Shown piece after piece: positions 16,371-25,686 of a stretch of 64,000 nucleotides of DNA. Made by a program: the position numbers and the translations under genes. Below the pieces are notes generated by a model. It saw nothing but the letters and a program-made list of their open reading frames with translations, had not been told where the DNA came from and searched no databases. Source of the stretch: JAOBAU01 sp034667465 (lineage in GTDB: Bacteria; Acidobacteriota; Thermoanaerobaculia; Gp7-AA8); assembly GCA_034667465.1 (NCBI GenBank), contig JAXDJV010000004.1, positions 124,001 to 188,000 of the forward strand, read 5' to 3'. Positions within the stretch are counted from its first letter, which is position 1; every line of letters begins with the position of its first letter.

Positions 16371-18509
16371 GTGCGATCGCTGGTCGGTCTCGTCGTTCTT
16401 CTGGTAGTCGTGCCCATCTCCGCACAGAACAGCGGCGCGATCGCTATCCGCCCGCAAGTTCGCAACGCGGCCGCTGCGCCGGCTCTCCTCCGATTCACAG
16501 CACACCGCGTCGACGACGCGAACGTCGTCAGGGAAATCGCAGACGGTTTCCTTCGCGCCGAGCCGAACAGCCGGTGGCAGGTCATTGTTGCCAACGACGG
16601 CTGGTGGTCGCCGATCGAGGAAGTGACGGTTCCAGCGGCGGGAACGCAAAGCGAACACGTCATGCCGCTGTGGCGCACAGGACGCGTCAGCGGAACCGTC
16701 ACGGTCGCGGAGGCGAACGACAAACTCCCTCCGAAGATCACCTGGATGGTCGACTCGCCGCCACAGCCGAAGAAGGAACCGGAGATCCGGCGCGGGACGG
16801 AGTTCAACTGTCCGGTCGACGCCGATGGCAAATGGACGTGCAATCTTCCGGCAACGCTGCTGGATCTCACGCTGCGCGCGAAAGGATTCACTCCGCACTA
16901 CCGCTGGGACGTCGCTGTCGCTGCGGACAAGAGCCTGGACCTCGGGCAATTCGCGCTGAAACGCGGCGCGTCGTTCGTGGCGTGGCTCGATCGTGACAGC
17001 GCCGGTCTGCTGAAAGAACCAGCGCGCGCGAGTCTGCTGCGACCGTTGTCCGACGCCCCTTCGCAAACGACGGCTCGCCTTCGTGAGCCGGTTGCGTCAG
17101 CCACCTTCAACAAACGGGGCGCTGTGCAACTGACGGCTGTCCCGGCCGGCACGTATCTCCTGGAAGTGCGCGCGAAGGGATTCGCCGCCGCGCGTATTTA
17201 CCCGGTCGAGATTTACGAAGGGAAGGAATCGGTTTTTCGCAAAGCGATTCTGTTGCAGCCGCCGCTGACCGTTCGTCTTACGGTCGACCCGCCGAGCGAT
17301 CCGTCGGGTGCGCGATGGCGAGCAACGTGGATGAAGCGGAGCGATTTCGTCTCCGGCTATGACCTTGACGTTGTCGTCACGACTGTCGGAGAGGACGGCG
17401 CGCTCACGCTTCCCGATCAATCGCCCGGCACGTTCAACATCAATCTTCAGGATCACGCCGGCAACAAGGTTTGGGATGAAGAGCTGCGCATTCATGACGA
17501 TGGCGATTCGCGTCACCACATTCGCGTCGAGCAGTTTGATGTGAACGGGAAGGTGACGCTCGGCGGCGAGCCGTATGAGGCCAAACTCCTGTTTGGTGGA
17601 CGCGATGGCGCAGTCCGTTCCACCATGACCTCTGACGCAGACGGTCGCTTCGCCGGCTACGTTCCGCATCGCGGTCGATGGCCGGTCGAGATCAGTGGCG
17701 ATGGGGGAGTGCGCACGCTGCTGTCGGTCGATGTCACCACCGACGATCTGAAGATTGAGTTGTCTGACACGTCGATCTCCGGCGTTGTCGTCGGATCAGA
17801 TGGAAAGCCGGTGGCGCGAGCGGATGTGAGCGCGACGCTCAACGGTCGCGTGTTGAGCGTCGCTTCCGAGGCGGACGGACGCTTCGCATTTCGCGCGCTG
17901 CCGGTGGGCAGCGTCCGTTTACGCGCTAGCAATCGTCGCGCCGGCGAGACGAGTATGCCGGTCGACATCGCCCTTACTGAGAATCAGAAGATCACCGGCG
18001 TCGAGCTTCACGTCGATGCGACCAAAACGGTCACGGGGCACGCGACGTCAGGAGGTACGCCGGTTGTCGGCGCACGCATCAACGCCTACGCGATGTCGAG
18101 CGGCCATGGGGAACAGAAAACCGCAGTGACCGACACGAACGGCAGGTTTCAGCTTCGCCTCGCCTCTGTCGCGAACGATGCGTTGCTGATCGCTGCAGTG
18201 CCCGGCCGAACGCTGCAGGCGATGCAGGTCGCGATCGATGATCGGCCGCTCGAAATTGAGATCGCGCCAGTCGGCGGTACGGTCGAAGTGATTGCGAACG
18301 CGCCCTTCCGTGTCACACATGACGGCGCGCTCCTGCCCGATGTCGAAATGTATTCGTGGATTGAAGCGCACGGAATCGCGGTGCCGGAAGGGGAGCGGCT
18401 CATGGTCGCCGATCTCGCGCCCGGTCACTACCGCGCGTGCAGCCGCGCGGGAAAATGTAAAGATGGTCTGCTCGCCCCGCGCGGATCGTTAATTCTCGAT
18501 CTTCGCTGA
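16371..18509 (+). CDS. Large exported protein with carboxypeptidase-regulatory-like (Ig-fold) domains, module copy 1
   Basis: A 712-aa exported protein starting at GTG. After a signal peptide (LVVLLVVVPISA) it is almost entirely beta-sandwich repeats of the carboxypeptidase-regulatory/CnaB-like kind: DISGVVVGSDGKPVARADVSA near 475, TVTGHATSGGTPVVGARINA near 560. No catalytic motif is visible. Such chains act as surface adhesins, matrix proteins or binding scaffolds. It follows the small Cys-rich protein without room for a terminator, so it is co-transcribed. The Shine-Dalgarno is weak, which fits translational coupling. Its last 21 nt overlap the end of the convergent GGDEF-EAL gene. Confidence 0.75.
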   Translation: MRSLVGLVVLLVVVPISAQNSGAIAIRPQVRNAAAAPALLRFTAHRVDDANVVREIADGFLRAEPNSRWQVIVANDGWWSPIEEVTVPAAGTQSEHVMPLWRTGRVSGTVTVAEANDKLPPKITWMVDSPPQPKKEPEIRRGTEFNCPVDADGKWTCNLPATLLDLTLRAKGFTPHYRWDVAVAADKSLDLGQFALKRGASFVAWLDRDSAGLLKEPARASLLRPLSDAPSQTTARLREPVASATFNKRGAVQLTAVPAGTYLLEVRAKGFAAARIYPVEIYEGKESVFRKAILLQPPLTVRLTVDPPSDPSGARWRATWMKRSDFVSGYDLDVVVTTVGEDGALTLPDQSPGTFNINLQDHAGNKVWDEELRIHDDGDSRHHIRVEQFDVNGKVTLGGEPYEAKLLFGGRDGAVRSTMTSDADGRFAGYVPHRGRWPVEISGDGGVRTLLSVDVTTDDLKIELSDTSISGVVVGSDGKPVARADVSATLNGRVLSVASEADGRFAFRALPVGSVRLRASNRRAGETSMPVDIALTENQKITGVELHVDATKTVTGHATSGGTPVVGARINAYAMSSGHGEQKTAVTDTNGRFQLRLASVANDALLIAAVPGRTLQAMQVAIDDRPLEIEIAPVGGTVEVIANAPFRVTHDGALLPDVEMYSWIEAHGIAVPEGERLMVADLAPGHYRACSRAGKCKDGLLAPRGSLILDLR

Positions 18510-20591
18510 CAACAACGCCGCCACCTCTTCCGCCCTCACCGGCCGCGCGAAGTAGAAGCCCTGCGCGAATTCGATCGAGAGGTCGCGCATCCGTTCTGTC
18601 TGTTCGTGCGTTTCCAGTCCTTCGATCGTCACGTTCATGCCGAGGATGCCGGCGAGGCTGCTGACCGTGCGGACGATCTCGTCGGTGCGGGCGGACTCGC
18701 CGCCGTCGATGAGGAATGAGCGGTCGATCTTCAGCATGTCGAAGGGGAACTGGCGGAGGGAGCTGAGCGATGAATAGCCGGTGCCGAAGTCGTCGAGGCT
18801 GAGGCGGACTCCGGCCGCTTTCAGATCGCGCAGCAGTTCGGCAGCGGCTTCCGCGCTTTCGATCAGGACTGATTCCGTTACTTCGAGATGCAGCCGTTGC
18901 GCGGCGATGCCGCTCGAAGCGAGTGCGCTCGTCACCTGTTCGACAAGGTTCGGTTGCAGGAGTTGTTTCGGCGAAAGGTTGACGTGGATGTCGATCTCGC
19001 CGCCGCCAACTCCCGTGGCGTCCCACGCGGCGAGCTGGCGCAACGCTTCCGTGAGCACCCAGCGGCCGATCGGCAGGATCAGTCCTGTCTCCTCGGCGAC
19101 CGGGATGATCTCGTCGGCGCGAATCAATTCACCGCCGCGATCCCATCGCACGAGCGCTTCGAATCCGACCAGCGTTCCGTCGCGCAGCGAAACGATCGGC
19201 TGATAGAGCAGCCGCAGCTCATCGCGCTCGACGGCGCGCCGCAAATCGGTCTCGAACTGCAGCATCTTCACGGCGCGGTCGTGCATCGCCGTATCGAACA
19301 CTTCGTGCCGCGCCTTGCCGCGCGACTTCGCCCGATACATCGCGATGTCGGAATCGCGCAGCACATCCTCGGGGCGGTCATAGCGCGTCGTGCTCAGCGC
19401 GATGCCGATGCTCGCCGTCGTGAAGATCTCGTGGCCGCCGATGCGGAACGGCACGAGCAGCTCTTCCTGAATCCGCCGCGCGGTGCGCGCCGCATCGGTG
19501 ATGTGATCGAGTCCTTCGAGGAGGATCGCGAACTCGTCGCCGCCGATGCGCGCGACGGTGTCGCTGGTGCGCAGCATTTCGGAGAGACGCTGCGCGACGC
19601 CGATCAGCAGCTCGTCGCCGAGCACGTGGCCGAGCGAGTCGTTGACGACTTTGAATCGATCGAGATCGAGGAAGAGAACGGCGAAGCGCGCGCTCGGGCG
19701 GCGACGATGCGTTTGGAGCGCGCGCTGCAGGCGATCCATGAACAGCGCGCGATTCGGCAACTGCGTCAGCGCGTCATGAAACGCGTCGTGCGTCAGTCGT
19801 TCGACGGCGAGCTTGCGTTCCGTGATGTCGGTCTGCGAGCCGGCGATGCGCGTCGCGTTTCCGTTCGCGTCGCGGACGGCCAGTCCGCGGCTGAGCATCC
19901 AGCGATACTCGTCGTCGCGACCGCGCATGCGATGCTCGCTCTCGAAGTGCGGCGTGTCGCCGTGGACGTGCAGGTCGATCGCGCCGCGCAGAAGCTCGAC
20001 GTCGTCGGGATGGACGCGCGACATCCATTCGTCAGGCGAGTTGCCGATCGCGTCATCCGCGTAGCCGAGCATCGATTTCCATCGCGGCGAGTAATAGACC
20101 TCGGCGCTCGTGAGATCCCAGACCCACAGCCCGTCGTTCGCGCCGCGCGCCGACAACGCGTAGCGCTCTTCGCTTTCGCGCAGCGCGTGCAGCGTGCGGC
20201 TTTGTTCGAGTGAATAGCGAATGGAGCGCTCGAGGAGCTGTGCGTCGATGTCGCCTTTGACGAGATAGTCGGCAGCGCCGGCGCGCATTGCGGCGACGTC
20301 GACGTCGCCATCGCCCTGACCGGTGAGCAGGATCAGCGGCGCGTTGCAGCCGTTGTTCTTCGCGCGGCGCAACAGCTCGAGTCCATCGCGTTCGCCGAGG
20401 CGGTAGTCGACGAGATAGAGATCGTGATCGAAACGGCAGATCGCGGTGAGCGCTTCGTCGAAATTCGAGACCCAGTCGAGCTCGAACTGCGAGCGGCGGC
20501 TGTCGGCGAGGAGCTCGCGCGTGAGGACGTAATCGTCCTCGTCGTCCTCGACGAGCAGGACTCGGATTGCGCGTGGCTCGAGCTCAGACAA
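18489..20591 (-). CDS. REC-PAS-GGDEF-EAL cyclic-di-GMP signalling protein
   Basis: A 700-aa cytosolic protein. Domains in order: receiver (about 8-125, phospho-acceptor D62 in YLVDYRLG), PAS (140-255), GGDEF (about 265-425, with intact GGDEF) and EAL (about 440-690, with GFEALVRW and LDDFGTGYSS). Both catalytic motifs look complete, so it could make or degrade c-di-GMP. The chosen TTG at 20591 overlaps the stop of the upstream response regulator by 8 nt and begins right before the receiver domain; this start is not certain. It is the last gene of a kinase-regulator-output series. Confidence 0.88.
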   Translation of the reverse strand: MSELEPRAIRVLLVEDDEDDYVLTRELLADSRRSQFELDWVSNFDEALTAICRFDHDLYLVDYRLGERDGLELLRRAKNNGCNAPLILLTGQGDGDVDVAAMRAGAADYLVKGDIDAQLLERSIRYSLEQSRTLHALRESEERYALSARGANDGLWVWDLTSAEVYYSPRWKSMLGYADDAIGNSPDEWMSRVHPDDVELLRGAIDLHVHGDTPHFESEHRMRGRDDEYRWMLSRGLAVRDANGNATRIAGSQTDITERKLAVERLTHDAFHDALTQLPNRALFMDRLQRALQTHRRRPSARFAVLFLDLDRFKVVNDSLGHVLGDELLIGVAQRLSEMLRTSDTVARIGGDEFAILLEGLDHITDAARTARRIQEELLVPFRIGGHEIFTTASIGIALSTTRYDRPEDVLRDSDIAMYRAKSRGKARHEVFDTAMHDRAVKMLQFETDLRRAVERDELRLLYQPIVSLRDGTLVGFEALVRWDRGGELIRADEIIPVAEETGLILPIGRWVLTEALRQLAAWDATGVGGGEIDIHVNLSPKQLLQPNLVEQVTSALASSGIAAQRLHLEVTESVLIESAEAAAELLRDLKAAGVRLSLDDFGTGYSSLSSLRQFPFDMLKIDRSFLIDGGESARTDEIVRTVSSLAGILGMNVTIEGLETHEQTERMRDLSIEFAQGFYFARPVRAEEVAALLSAKIEN

Positions 20592-21048
20592 GGTGATCGG
20601 GTGGCAGCTCGACGATCTCGATCCAGTAACGGCCGATGTCGCGCATGACGGAGACAAGTCCTTCGAAGCTGACAGGCTTGGTGATGAATGAATTCGCGCC
20701 GAGGTCGTACGTCCGATAAATATCCTCCTCGGCCTTCGACGTGGTGAGCACGATGATCGGAATGCGACGCAGATCGGGATCGACTTTGATCTCCTTCAAC
20801 GCCTCGCGCCCATCTTTGCGCGGCATGTTGAGATCGAGCAGGATCAGGCCGGGAATCGGCGACGACTGCGGATCGGAGTAGCGGCCGCGATGGTAGAGAT
20901 AGTCGAGCAGCTCATCGCCGTCCTCGACGAAACGGAGATCGTTGACGACGCGGCTTTCGGCAAGCGCGTCGGCGGTCAGCATTCGATCTTCCTCGTCGTC
21001 ATCGGCGAGGAGGATCGTGATCGGGTGTCCTGGATCACGCATCAACAT
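20584..21048 (-). CDS. CheY-like single-domain response regulator (Rcp1 type)
   Basis: A 154-aa receiver with an acidic pocket (ADDDEEDR, residues 15-22), phospho-acceptor D72 (LLDLNMP), T-loop LTTS and the K of ITKPVSF. The insert YLYHRGRY before the acceptor is characteristic of the Rcp1-like regulators that pair with PAS-type or phytochrome kinases. The ATG overlaps the kinase stop by 14 nt. It probably relays phosphate from the upstream kinase, possibly to the GGDEF-EAL protein. Confidence 0.9.
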   Translation of the reverse strand: MLMRDPGHPITILLADDDEEDRMLTADALAESRVVNDLRFVEDGDELLDYLYHRGRYSDPQSSPIPGLILLDLNMPRKDGREALKEIKVDPDLRRIPIIVLTTSKAEEDIYRTYDLGANSFITKPVSFEGLVSVMRDIGRYWIEIVELPPDHLV

Positions 21049-22852
21049 GCTCTCTCTCTTCTGAATGTCGTGCCGGGATGGTCACCGTGAACGTGGCACC
21101 TTCACCCGGCACGCTGGCCGCGGCGATGTCGCCGCCGTGACGCTGCGCTATTTTGCGGCAGATCGCCAGGCCGATACCGGTTCCTTCATATTTCGCGCGG
21201 CCGTGCAGCCGCTCGAACATCGTAAAGATCCGTTCGGCGTACTTCTCTTCAAAGCCGATGCCGTTATCGGAAACGATGATGCGGCAGCAGCCGTCGCTGC
21301 CGATCGATGCGGTGACGCTGACGAGCGGCGGGATGTCGGGACGATGGAACTTCAGCGCGTTCGCGATGAGGTTCTGCAGCAGCTGGCGCATCTGCAGCGG
21401 ATCGGCGTCGATCGTCGGCAGCTCGCCGATGTTGATGTGCGCGCCGCTGTCGTGCGTGCGCAACTCGAGGTCCTTCGCCACTTCGTGCGCGACGTCGGCG
21501 AGATTGACGGGAACGAACGGCTGGCCCTTCGTCGTGACGCGCGAGAACGACAGCAGATCGTTGATGAGCACCTGCATCCGCTTCGCCGCCGACTGCATCC
21601 GATCGAGGTAATCGCGCGCCTGCGGCGTCACGTTCGCGCCATGCTTCGTCTTCAGCAGATCGGCGAACGCCTGAATCTTGCGCAGCGGCTCCTGCAGATC
21701 GTGCGACGCCACGTACGCGAAATCTTCCAGCTCGCGGTTGCTCTGTTGCAGCCGTTTCGTGAACGAGCGCATCTCGTTCTCGGCGTGCTTCCGCTCGCGC
21801 ACATCGCGCGCGATGACGACCGCGCCCTGCTGCGTTTCGCCGTCGGAAACGGGAGAGATGGAGACGCTGACGTCGATGCCGTGACCGTCTCGATCGCGCA
21901 GCACGCGTTCCTGATCGCGAATCGCGCCGCGCCGCGACAGCTCGCGCAGCGTGCGTGAGATCGTCTGATCGCCATCCGTCAGTTCGAGCGTGTCGATCGA
22001 TTTCCCGAGCAGGTCGGCATCGCGAAAACCGAACAGCGTGCGCACCGCGCCGTTGATGACGCGGATGCGGCCGTCCGAATCGAGGACGAACAACGCGTCG
22101 GCCATCGTCTCGAGAATCTCGGTTGCGGCGCGCGCGGCGGTGATGGCGCTGAAGCGATGACGGCGAATCGAGCCCCACGCCGTCAGCACGAATGCGATGA
22201 CGGGAAGGTAACCGAGCGGTTGCTGGTCTATGCCAAACACAGGCCCGAACATCGGGATGAAGTCGACGCCGGCGAGATAGACGACGGTGAAACTGAGCAT
22301 CAGTTTCGCGAGGCGTTTTCGCCGAACGGGATCGGCGCAATGGCGATATTCGTTCGCGTATTCGGCGAGATGGATGCCGAGGATCCCGAAGAAGAAGAAG
22401 AGGAAAGGGACGACGAGCCAGCCGGCGCGCGGATACCAGCCCCACGTGTGCGGCGTCATCGAGCCGACGAGCGCGTGCGTCGAGAGGGCGACGATCGCGA
22501 AGAAGCCGGAGAGGAGCCACGCGGCCATGACGAAACGTCGCCGTGCCGCGTAAAGGCGCAGCGCCGTCGCGGTGAAGTCGTAGACGGCGGCGGGGAGAAA
22601 ACAGACGGCGGCGAGTGCGAAGCGCGCCCAGGCGACGGCGACCTCCTGATCGCGCGCGAGCAGCATTCCGGTGTAACCGAAGAACCAGAGCCCGACGAAG
22701 ACGATCATCGCGCAGAAAAGCACGGCCACTCGCGACGCGCGCTGGCGGCGGTAGATCACCGCGGCGAGGATGAAGAGCGCCGATCCGACGACGATCCACG
22801 GAATGGCGTACGCATTCCAGCCATACACGGTATGCGTCAGCGGCTGCGGCAC
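21035..22852 (-). CDS. Sensor histidine kinase with N-terminal 7TM domain and PAS
   Basis: A 605-aa membrane kinase. Residues about 10-230 hold seven hydrophobic helices like the histidine-kinase N-terminal 7TM domain. A PAS domain (about 250-360), a HisKA domain with SHDLQEPL (the phospho-accepting H) and a HATPase domain with LIANALKFH, DNGIGFEE and GTGIGLAICRKI follow. The GTG at 22852 is chosen: TACAAT ends 7 nt before it, as in a leaderless transcript, and longer readings would cross into the divergent gene. The signal sensed is unknown. Confidence 0.88.
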   Translation of the reverse strand: MPQPLTHTVYGWNAYAIPWIVVGSALFILAAVIYRRQRASRVAVLFCAMIVFVGLWFFGYTGMLLARDQEVAVAWARFALAAVCFLPAAVYDFTATALRLYAARRRFVMAAWLLSGFFAIVALSTHALVGSMTPHTWGWYPRAGWLVVPFLFFFFGILGIHLAEYANEYRHCADPVRRKRLAKLMLSFTVVYLAGVDFIPMFGPVFGIDQQPLGYLPVIAFVLTAWGSIRRHRFSAITAARAATEILETMADALFVLDSDGRIRVINGAVRTLFGFRDADLLGKSIDTLELTDGDQTISRTLRELSRRGAIRDQERVLRDRDGHGIDVSVSISPVSDGETQQGAVVIARDVRERKHAENEMRSFTKRLQQSNRELEDFAYVASHDLQEPLRKIQAFADLLKTKHGANVTPQARDYLDRMQSAAKRMQVLINDLLSFSRVTTKGQPFVPVNLADVAHEVAKDLELRTHDSGAHINIGELPTIDADPLQMRQLLQNLIANALKFHRPDIPPLVSVTASIGSDGCCRIIVSDNGIGFEEKYAERIFTMFERLHGRAKYEGTGIGLAICRKIAQRHGGDIAAASVPGEGATFTVTIPARHSEEREHVDA

Positions 22853-22865
22853 GGCGCCGATTGTA
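22852..22865 (-). promoter_or_regulatory. -10 box for a leaderless GTG transcript
   Basis: On the minus strand TACAAT (22865-22860) ends 7 nt before the GTG at 22852. The spacer (CGGCGCC) resembles those at 9376-9382 and 13189-13195. Confidence 0.5.
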
Positions 22866-22965
22866 CGCGGCGAACCTCGCGTTTTTAGGAATAGCGTTCC
22901 GCACGAAATCCTTTTGTATTCGTCCCGTCCATGATCCCGAAGGTCAACCCCCGGAGGTTCCAGAG

Positions 22966-23355
22966 ATGAAGAGATTTCACAGTGCAACAGTCGCTGCCGC
23001 TGCGCTCGCGCTCGTCTCGACAATCGCGATCGCTGCAGAGCCCGCTGCCACTGCGCAGCCGGAACTTAAGAAAATCGCCGAGACCGCGAGCAGGGCCGCG
23101 GTACTGCCGGGCCTGCCGCTTTCGTTGAGCGCAGCATTTCAGGCGGTCGCGATGACTGCGGCACCGGAAACCGCCACGGTTGTGCCGGCCAGTAAGAAGG
23201 GGATGCAGATCGCCGACATGCCGATCGACGGCATGGTCGTCGCGGCCCGCATCAACGCCAGCGGCGAGCTCGAGACCGCCTGCTTCAGCAGCCAGGCTGC
23301 CGCTGACGCATTCATGAACGGAGCGAAAGCTCCCGCGACGAAGACGGAGCACTGA
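22966..23355 (+). CDS. Small exported protein of unknown function
   Basis: A 129-aa protein with a signal peptide (to IAIAAEP) and a low-complexity Ala/Thr-rich mature part containing one cysteine (ETACFSS). I do not recognise it. GGAGG lies 8 nt before the ATG. It is 3 nt before the metalloprotease gene, so the two are co-transcribed; the small protein might be a chaperone or inhibitor of that protease, which is inference from position only. Confidence 0.65.
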   Translation: MKRFHSATVAAAALALVSTIAIAAEPAATAQPELKKIAETASRAAVLPGLPLSLSAAFQAVAMTAAPETATVVPASKKGMQIADMPIDGMVVAARINASGELETACFSSQAAADAFMNGAKAPATKTEH

Positions 23356-23358
23356 CGA

Positions 23359-24846
23359 ATGCGCAATACGTTACGCACCGCCGCACTCCTTCTCTTTTCG
23401 CTGACGCTCGCGAGCAACTCGTTCGCCGCGGCGAAGATCACGATCAAGAACACGGACGCCGCCGGCGTCGGATTCAATGATGCGACCGCTGCCGCGCCGG
23501 TTGGCGGCAATCCCGGAACCACTGTCGGTCAGCAGCGGATGAACGCTTTCCTCGAAGCGGCGCGCATCTGGGGCGAGCAGCTCGACAGTCCGATCGAGAT
23601 CACCATCGACGCGAGCTTCGCGCCGCTGTCGTGCACCGCGACTTCGGGCACGCTCGGCTCCGCCGGTCCGACGAAGATCGTTTCCGACTTTCCGAACGCA
23701 CCGAAAGCCGGCGTCTGGTATCCGATGGCGCTGGCGAACAAGCTGGCCGGCGAGAATCTCGATCCGGGCAACGCGCAGATCCGCGCGCGCTTCAACGGCA
23801 ACCTCGGCAACACCGGCTGTCTCGAGCGGAGCAAGTGGTACTACGGACTCGACAACAATCACGGCCGCGACACCGACCTCGTCGTCGTGCTCCTTCACGA
23901 GTTCGCGCACGGCCTCGGCATCATCGGCGGCATCACCATCAACGATCCGTCGGTGACGCCCGGTCCGAACGATCCGGTCACCGGCACCTTCCGTTCGAAC
24001 GGCAAGCCGTTCATCTACGATCTGCACGCGCTCGACAACGTCACCGGACTGCGGATGGATCAGATGAGCGACGCGCAGCGCGCGGCCGCCGTCACCGCCG
24101 ATCAGAAAGTGGTGTGGGACGGCGACGCGGTTCGTCCCGCGGCGGCAAATCTGCTCCTCTCGGTGCCGCGTCTGACGATTACGTCAGCGAGCGGAACGTC
24201 TTCGTTTGAGGTGGCGCAGGCCAGCTTCGGCGCGAGCGTGAAAGCAAGCGGCGTGACCGCGCCGATCATCGTTGCGAACGATGCGGTCGAAGCGCAGAGC
24301 GGATCGACCGCCGCCGGGACGACGCTCGACGGCTGTTCCTCGTATTCGAATGCGGCCGCGGTGGCCGGCAACTTCGCGATCGTCAATGAAGGACGCTGCA
24401 CCGATGTCGAGAAAGCGAAGCGCGCGCAGGAAGCGGGCGCGATCGGTCTGCTCATCGCGGCGAAAGCGGTGACGGTGAATATCTACACGCCGATCGGATT
24501 CGAGCCGTCGATCACGATCCCGGTGCTCGGCATGTTCAAGAATGACGGCGACGCCGTTCGCGCGGCCGGCACGGTGACCGGTTCGGCTTTTCCCGATCTG
24601 ACGAAACTCACCGGCGCCGATACGAACGGCCACCCGAAGCTCTACATGCCGGTGACGGCGGAACCGGGCTCGACGTACTCGCACTTCGACAGGAGCGCGA
24701 CGCCGAACCTGCTGATGGAGCCGTCGATCAACGGCGATCTGACGCACAGCACCGACCTGACGCTGAGCATGCTGCTCGACATCGGCTGGGGACTGGTCAT
24801 CACTCCGCCGCCGGTGATCACGGGACGGCGATTCCTGAAACGCTAG
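23359..24846 (+). CDS. Exported PA-domain zinc metalloprotease
   Basis: A 495-aa secreted protein with a signal peptide (to about residue 23). The zinc motif HEFAHGLG has H180, E181 and H184. A protease-associated domain follows (about 285-400: GNFAIVNEGRCTDVEKAKRAQEAGAIGLLI). The C-terminal part has SHFDRSATPNLLMEP and LSMLLDIGW, which complete the active-site region in this family. It probably degrades extracellular protein. The chain ends in a short Pro-rich basic tail (GRRFLKR). Confidence 0.88.
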   Translation: MRNTLRTAALLLFSLTLASNSFAAAKITIKNTDAAGVGFNDATAAAPVGGNPGTTVGQQRMNAFLEAARIWGEQLDSPIEITIDASFAPLSCTATSGTLGSAGPTKIVSDFPNAPKAGVWYPMALANKLAGENLDPGNAQIRARFNGNLGNTGCLERSKWYYGLDNNHGRDTDLVVVLLHEFAHGLGIIGGITINDPSVTPGPNDPVTGTFRSNGKPFIYDLHALDNVTGLRMDQMSDAQRAAAVTADQKVVWDGDAVRPAAANLLLSVPRLTITSASGTSSFEVAQASFGASVKASGVTAPIIVANDAVEAQSGSTAAGTTLDGCSSYSNAAAVAGNFAIVNEGRCTDVEKAKRAQEAGAIGLLIAAKAVTVNIYTPIGFEPSITIPVLGMFKNDGDAVRAAGTVTGSAFPDLTKLTGADTNGHPKLYMPVTAEPGSTYSHFDRSATPNLLMEPSINGDLTHSTDLTLSMLLDIGWGLVITPPPVITGRRFLKR

Positions 24847-24852
24847 GTCACT

Positions 24853-25686
24853 TCAAGTGTGGGGGCGGCCGCTTCGGCCGCCCTGAAGCGTCTCGATGAC
24901 CTTCGCCGCGTTTGCTTCGTTCGGCGTCCACGCAAGCTGAAACGCCGGGACGCGCGCGAGGTCATCGATGACGCGCAGCGTTGCGGTCCAGAGCTCCTGT
25001 TGCGGCGGGACGACGGCGACGAGCAGCAGTTTGCGGCGCGCTTCCGCGACCGACAGCGTTTCGAGCGACACGCCGTCACCGCGCGCGAGCTCGATGGCTG
25101 CGCGCAGCGGATAGGCACCGGCCGGCGCTTCCGCGGCATCGAGCGTTCCCCAGAATCCGGTGGCGCGCGCGGTGAAGCCGTTCGCGTCGCGCTGGAGCGC
25201 CACGAGCTCGTCGGACAGGACGCTCTTCATGAATCCGGCGAGAGTCGATTTGCCCGCCCCGGAGACGCCGTAGAAAACGTATGCGCCGCCGTCGATGACG
25301 ATTCCGGCGCTGTGCAGCAACACGCCTGACTCCTGAGGCAGGCGGCAACCGAGCGCCGTGCGCAACACGATCTCGATCGCGAATGCTTCGCTGGTATCGC
25401 CGCGGAAGACTTCCGCTTCATACGATTGCGGATCGATCCAGCCGGCGAAGCGCTCGTGCACGATGCGAATGCGCGAGCCGTCGGTCGTGATCGCGGCCGG
25501 CTCGCCGTCGCGCGGAGCGTCTTTCGTTTTCGGCGGCGCGGTGCCGGTGATGCGAAGTGTGAAGTCGCGGCCTTCGACGTGATCGCCGGCGAGCCGGCGC
25601 AGCGCGCGACGTTCTTCCGATGTCAGCAGTTCCGCCGGCGTGATGACGAACGGACAACCAGCAACGGCGACGCGCAGCTCGCTCAC
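24853..25686 (-). CDS. HPr-kinase-like P-loop protein of the RiPP operon
   Basis: A 277-aa protein. Its C-terminal half has the fold signature of HPr kinase/phosphorylase: GVSGAGKST (Walker A, residues 140-148), LLHSAG before it and SDELVAL (D159, E160) after it. It lacks the N-terminal domain of true HprK. Homologues in lasso-peptide clusters phosphorylate the C-terminal serine of the precursor. Here the gene is coupled to the radical SAM gene by a GTGA overlap and is the last gene of the operon. The likely role is phosphorylation of the peptide encoded at 26999-27163, which does end in serine. That role is inference. Confidence 0.8.
   Translation of the reverse strand: MSELRVAVAGCPFVITPAELLTSEERRALRRLAGDHVEGRDFTLRITGTAPPKTKDAPRDGEPAAITTDGSRIRIVHERFAGWIDPQSYEAEVFRGDTSEAFAIEIVLRTALGCRLPQESGVLLHSAGIVIDGGAYVFYGVSGAGKSTLAGFMKSVLSDELVALQRDANGFTARATGFWGTLDAAEAPAGAYPLRAAIELARGDGVSLETLSVAEARRKLLLVAVVPPQQELWTATLRVIDDLARVPAFQLAWTPNEANAAKVIETLQGGRSGRPHT
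24863..24883. terminator. GC-rich hairpin between convergent genes
   Basis: A 9-bp perfect stem with a 3-nt loop (24863-24871 with 24875-24883) lies in the last codons of the HPr-kinase-like gene, just past the stop of the protease gene. It has no T tract, so termination is only possible, not shown. Confidence 0.45.

Noticed and set aside
16641..16665. ACGCAAAGC string resembling part of a GEMM riboswitch
   Set aside because: It is inside a coding region and lacks the GCAAACC block and the second helix.
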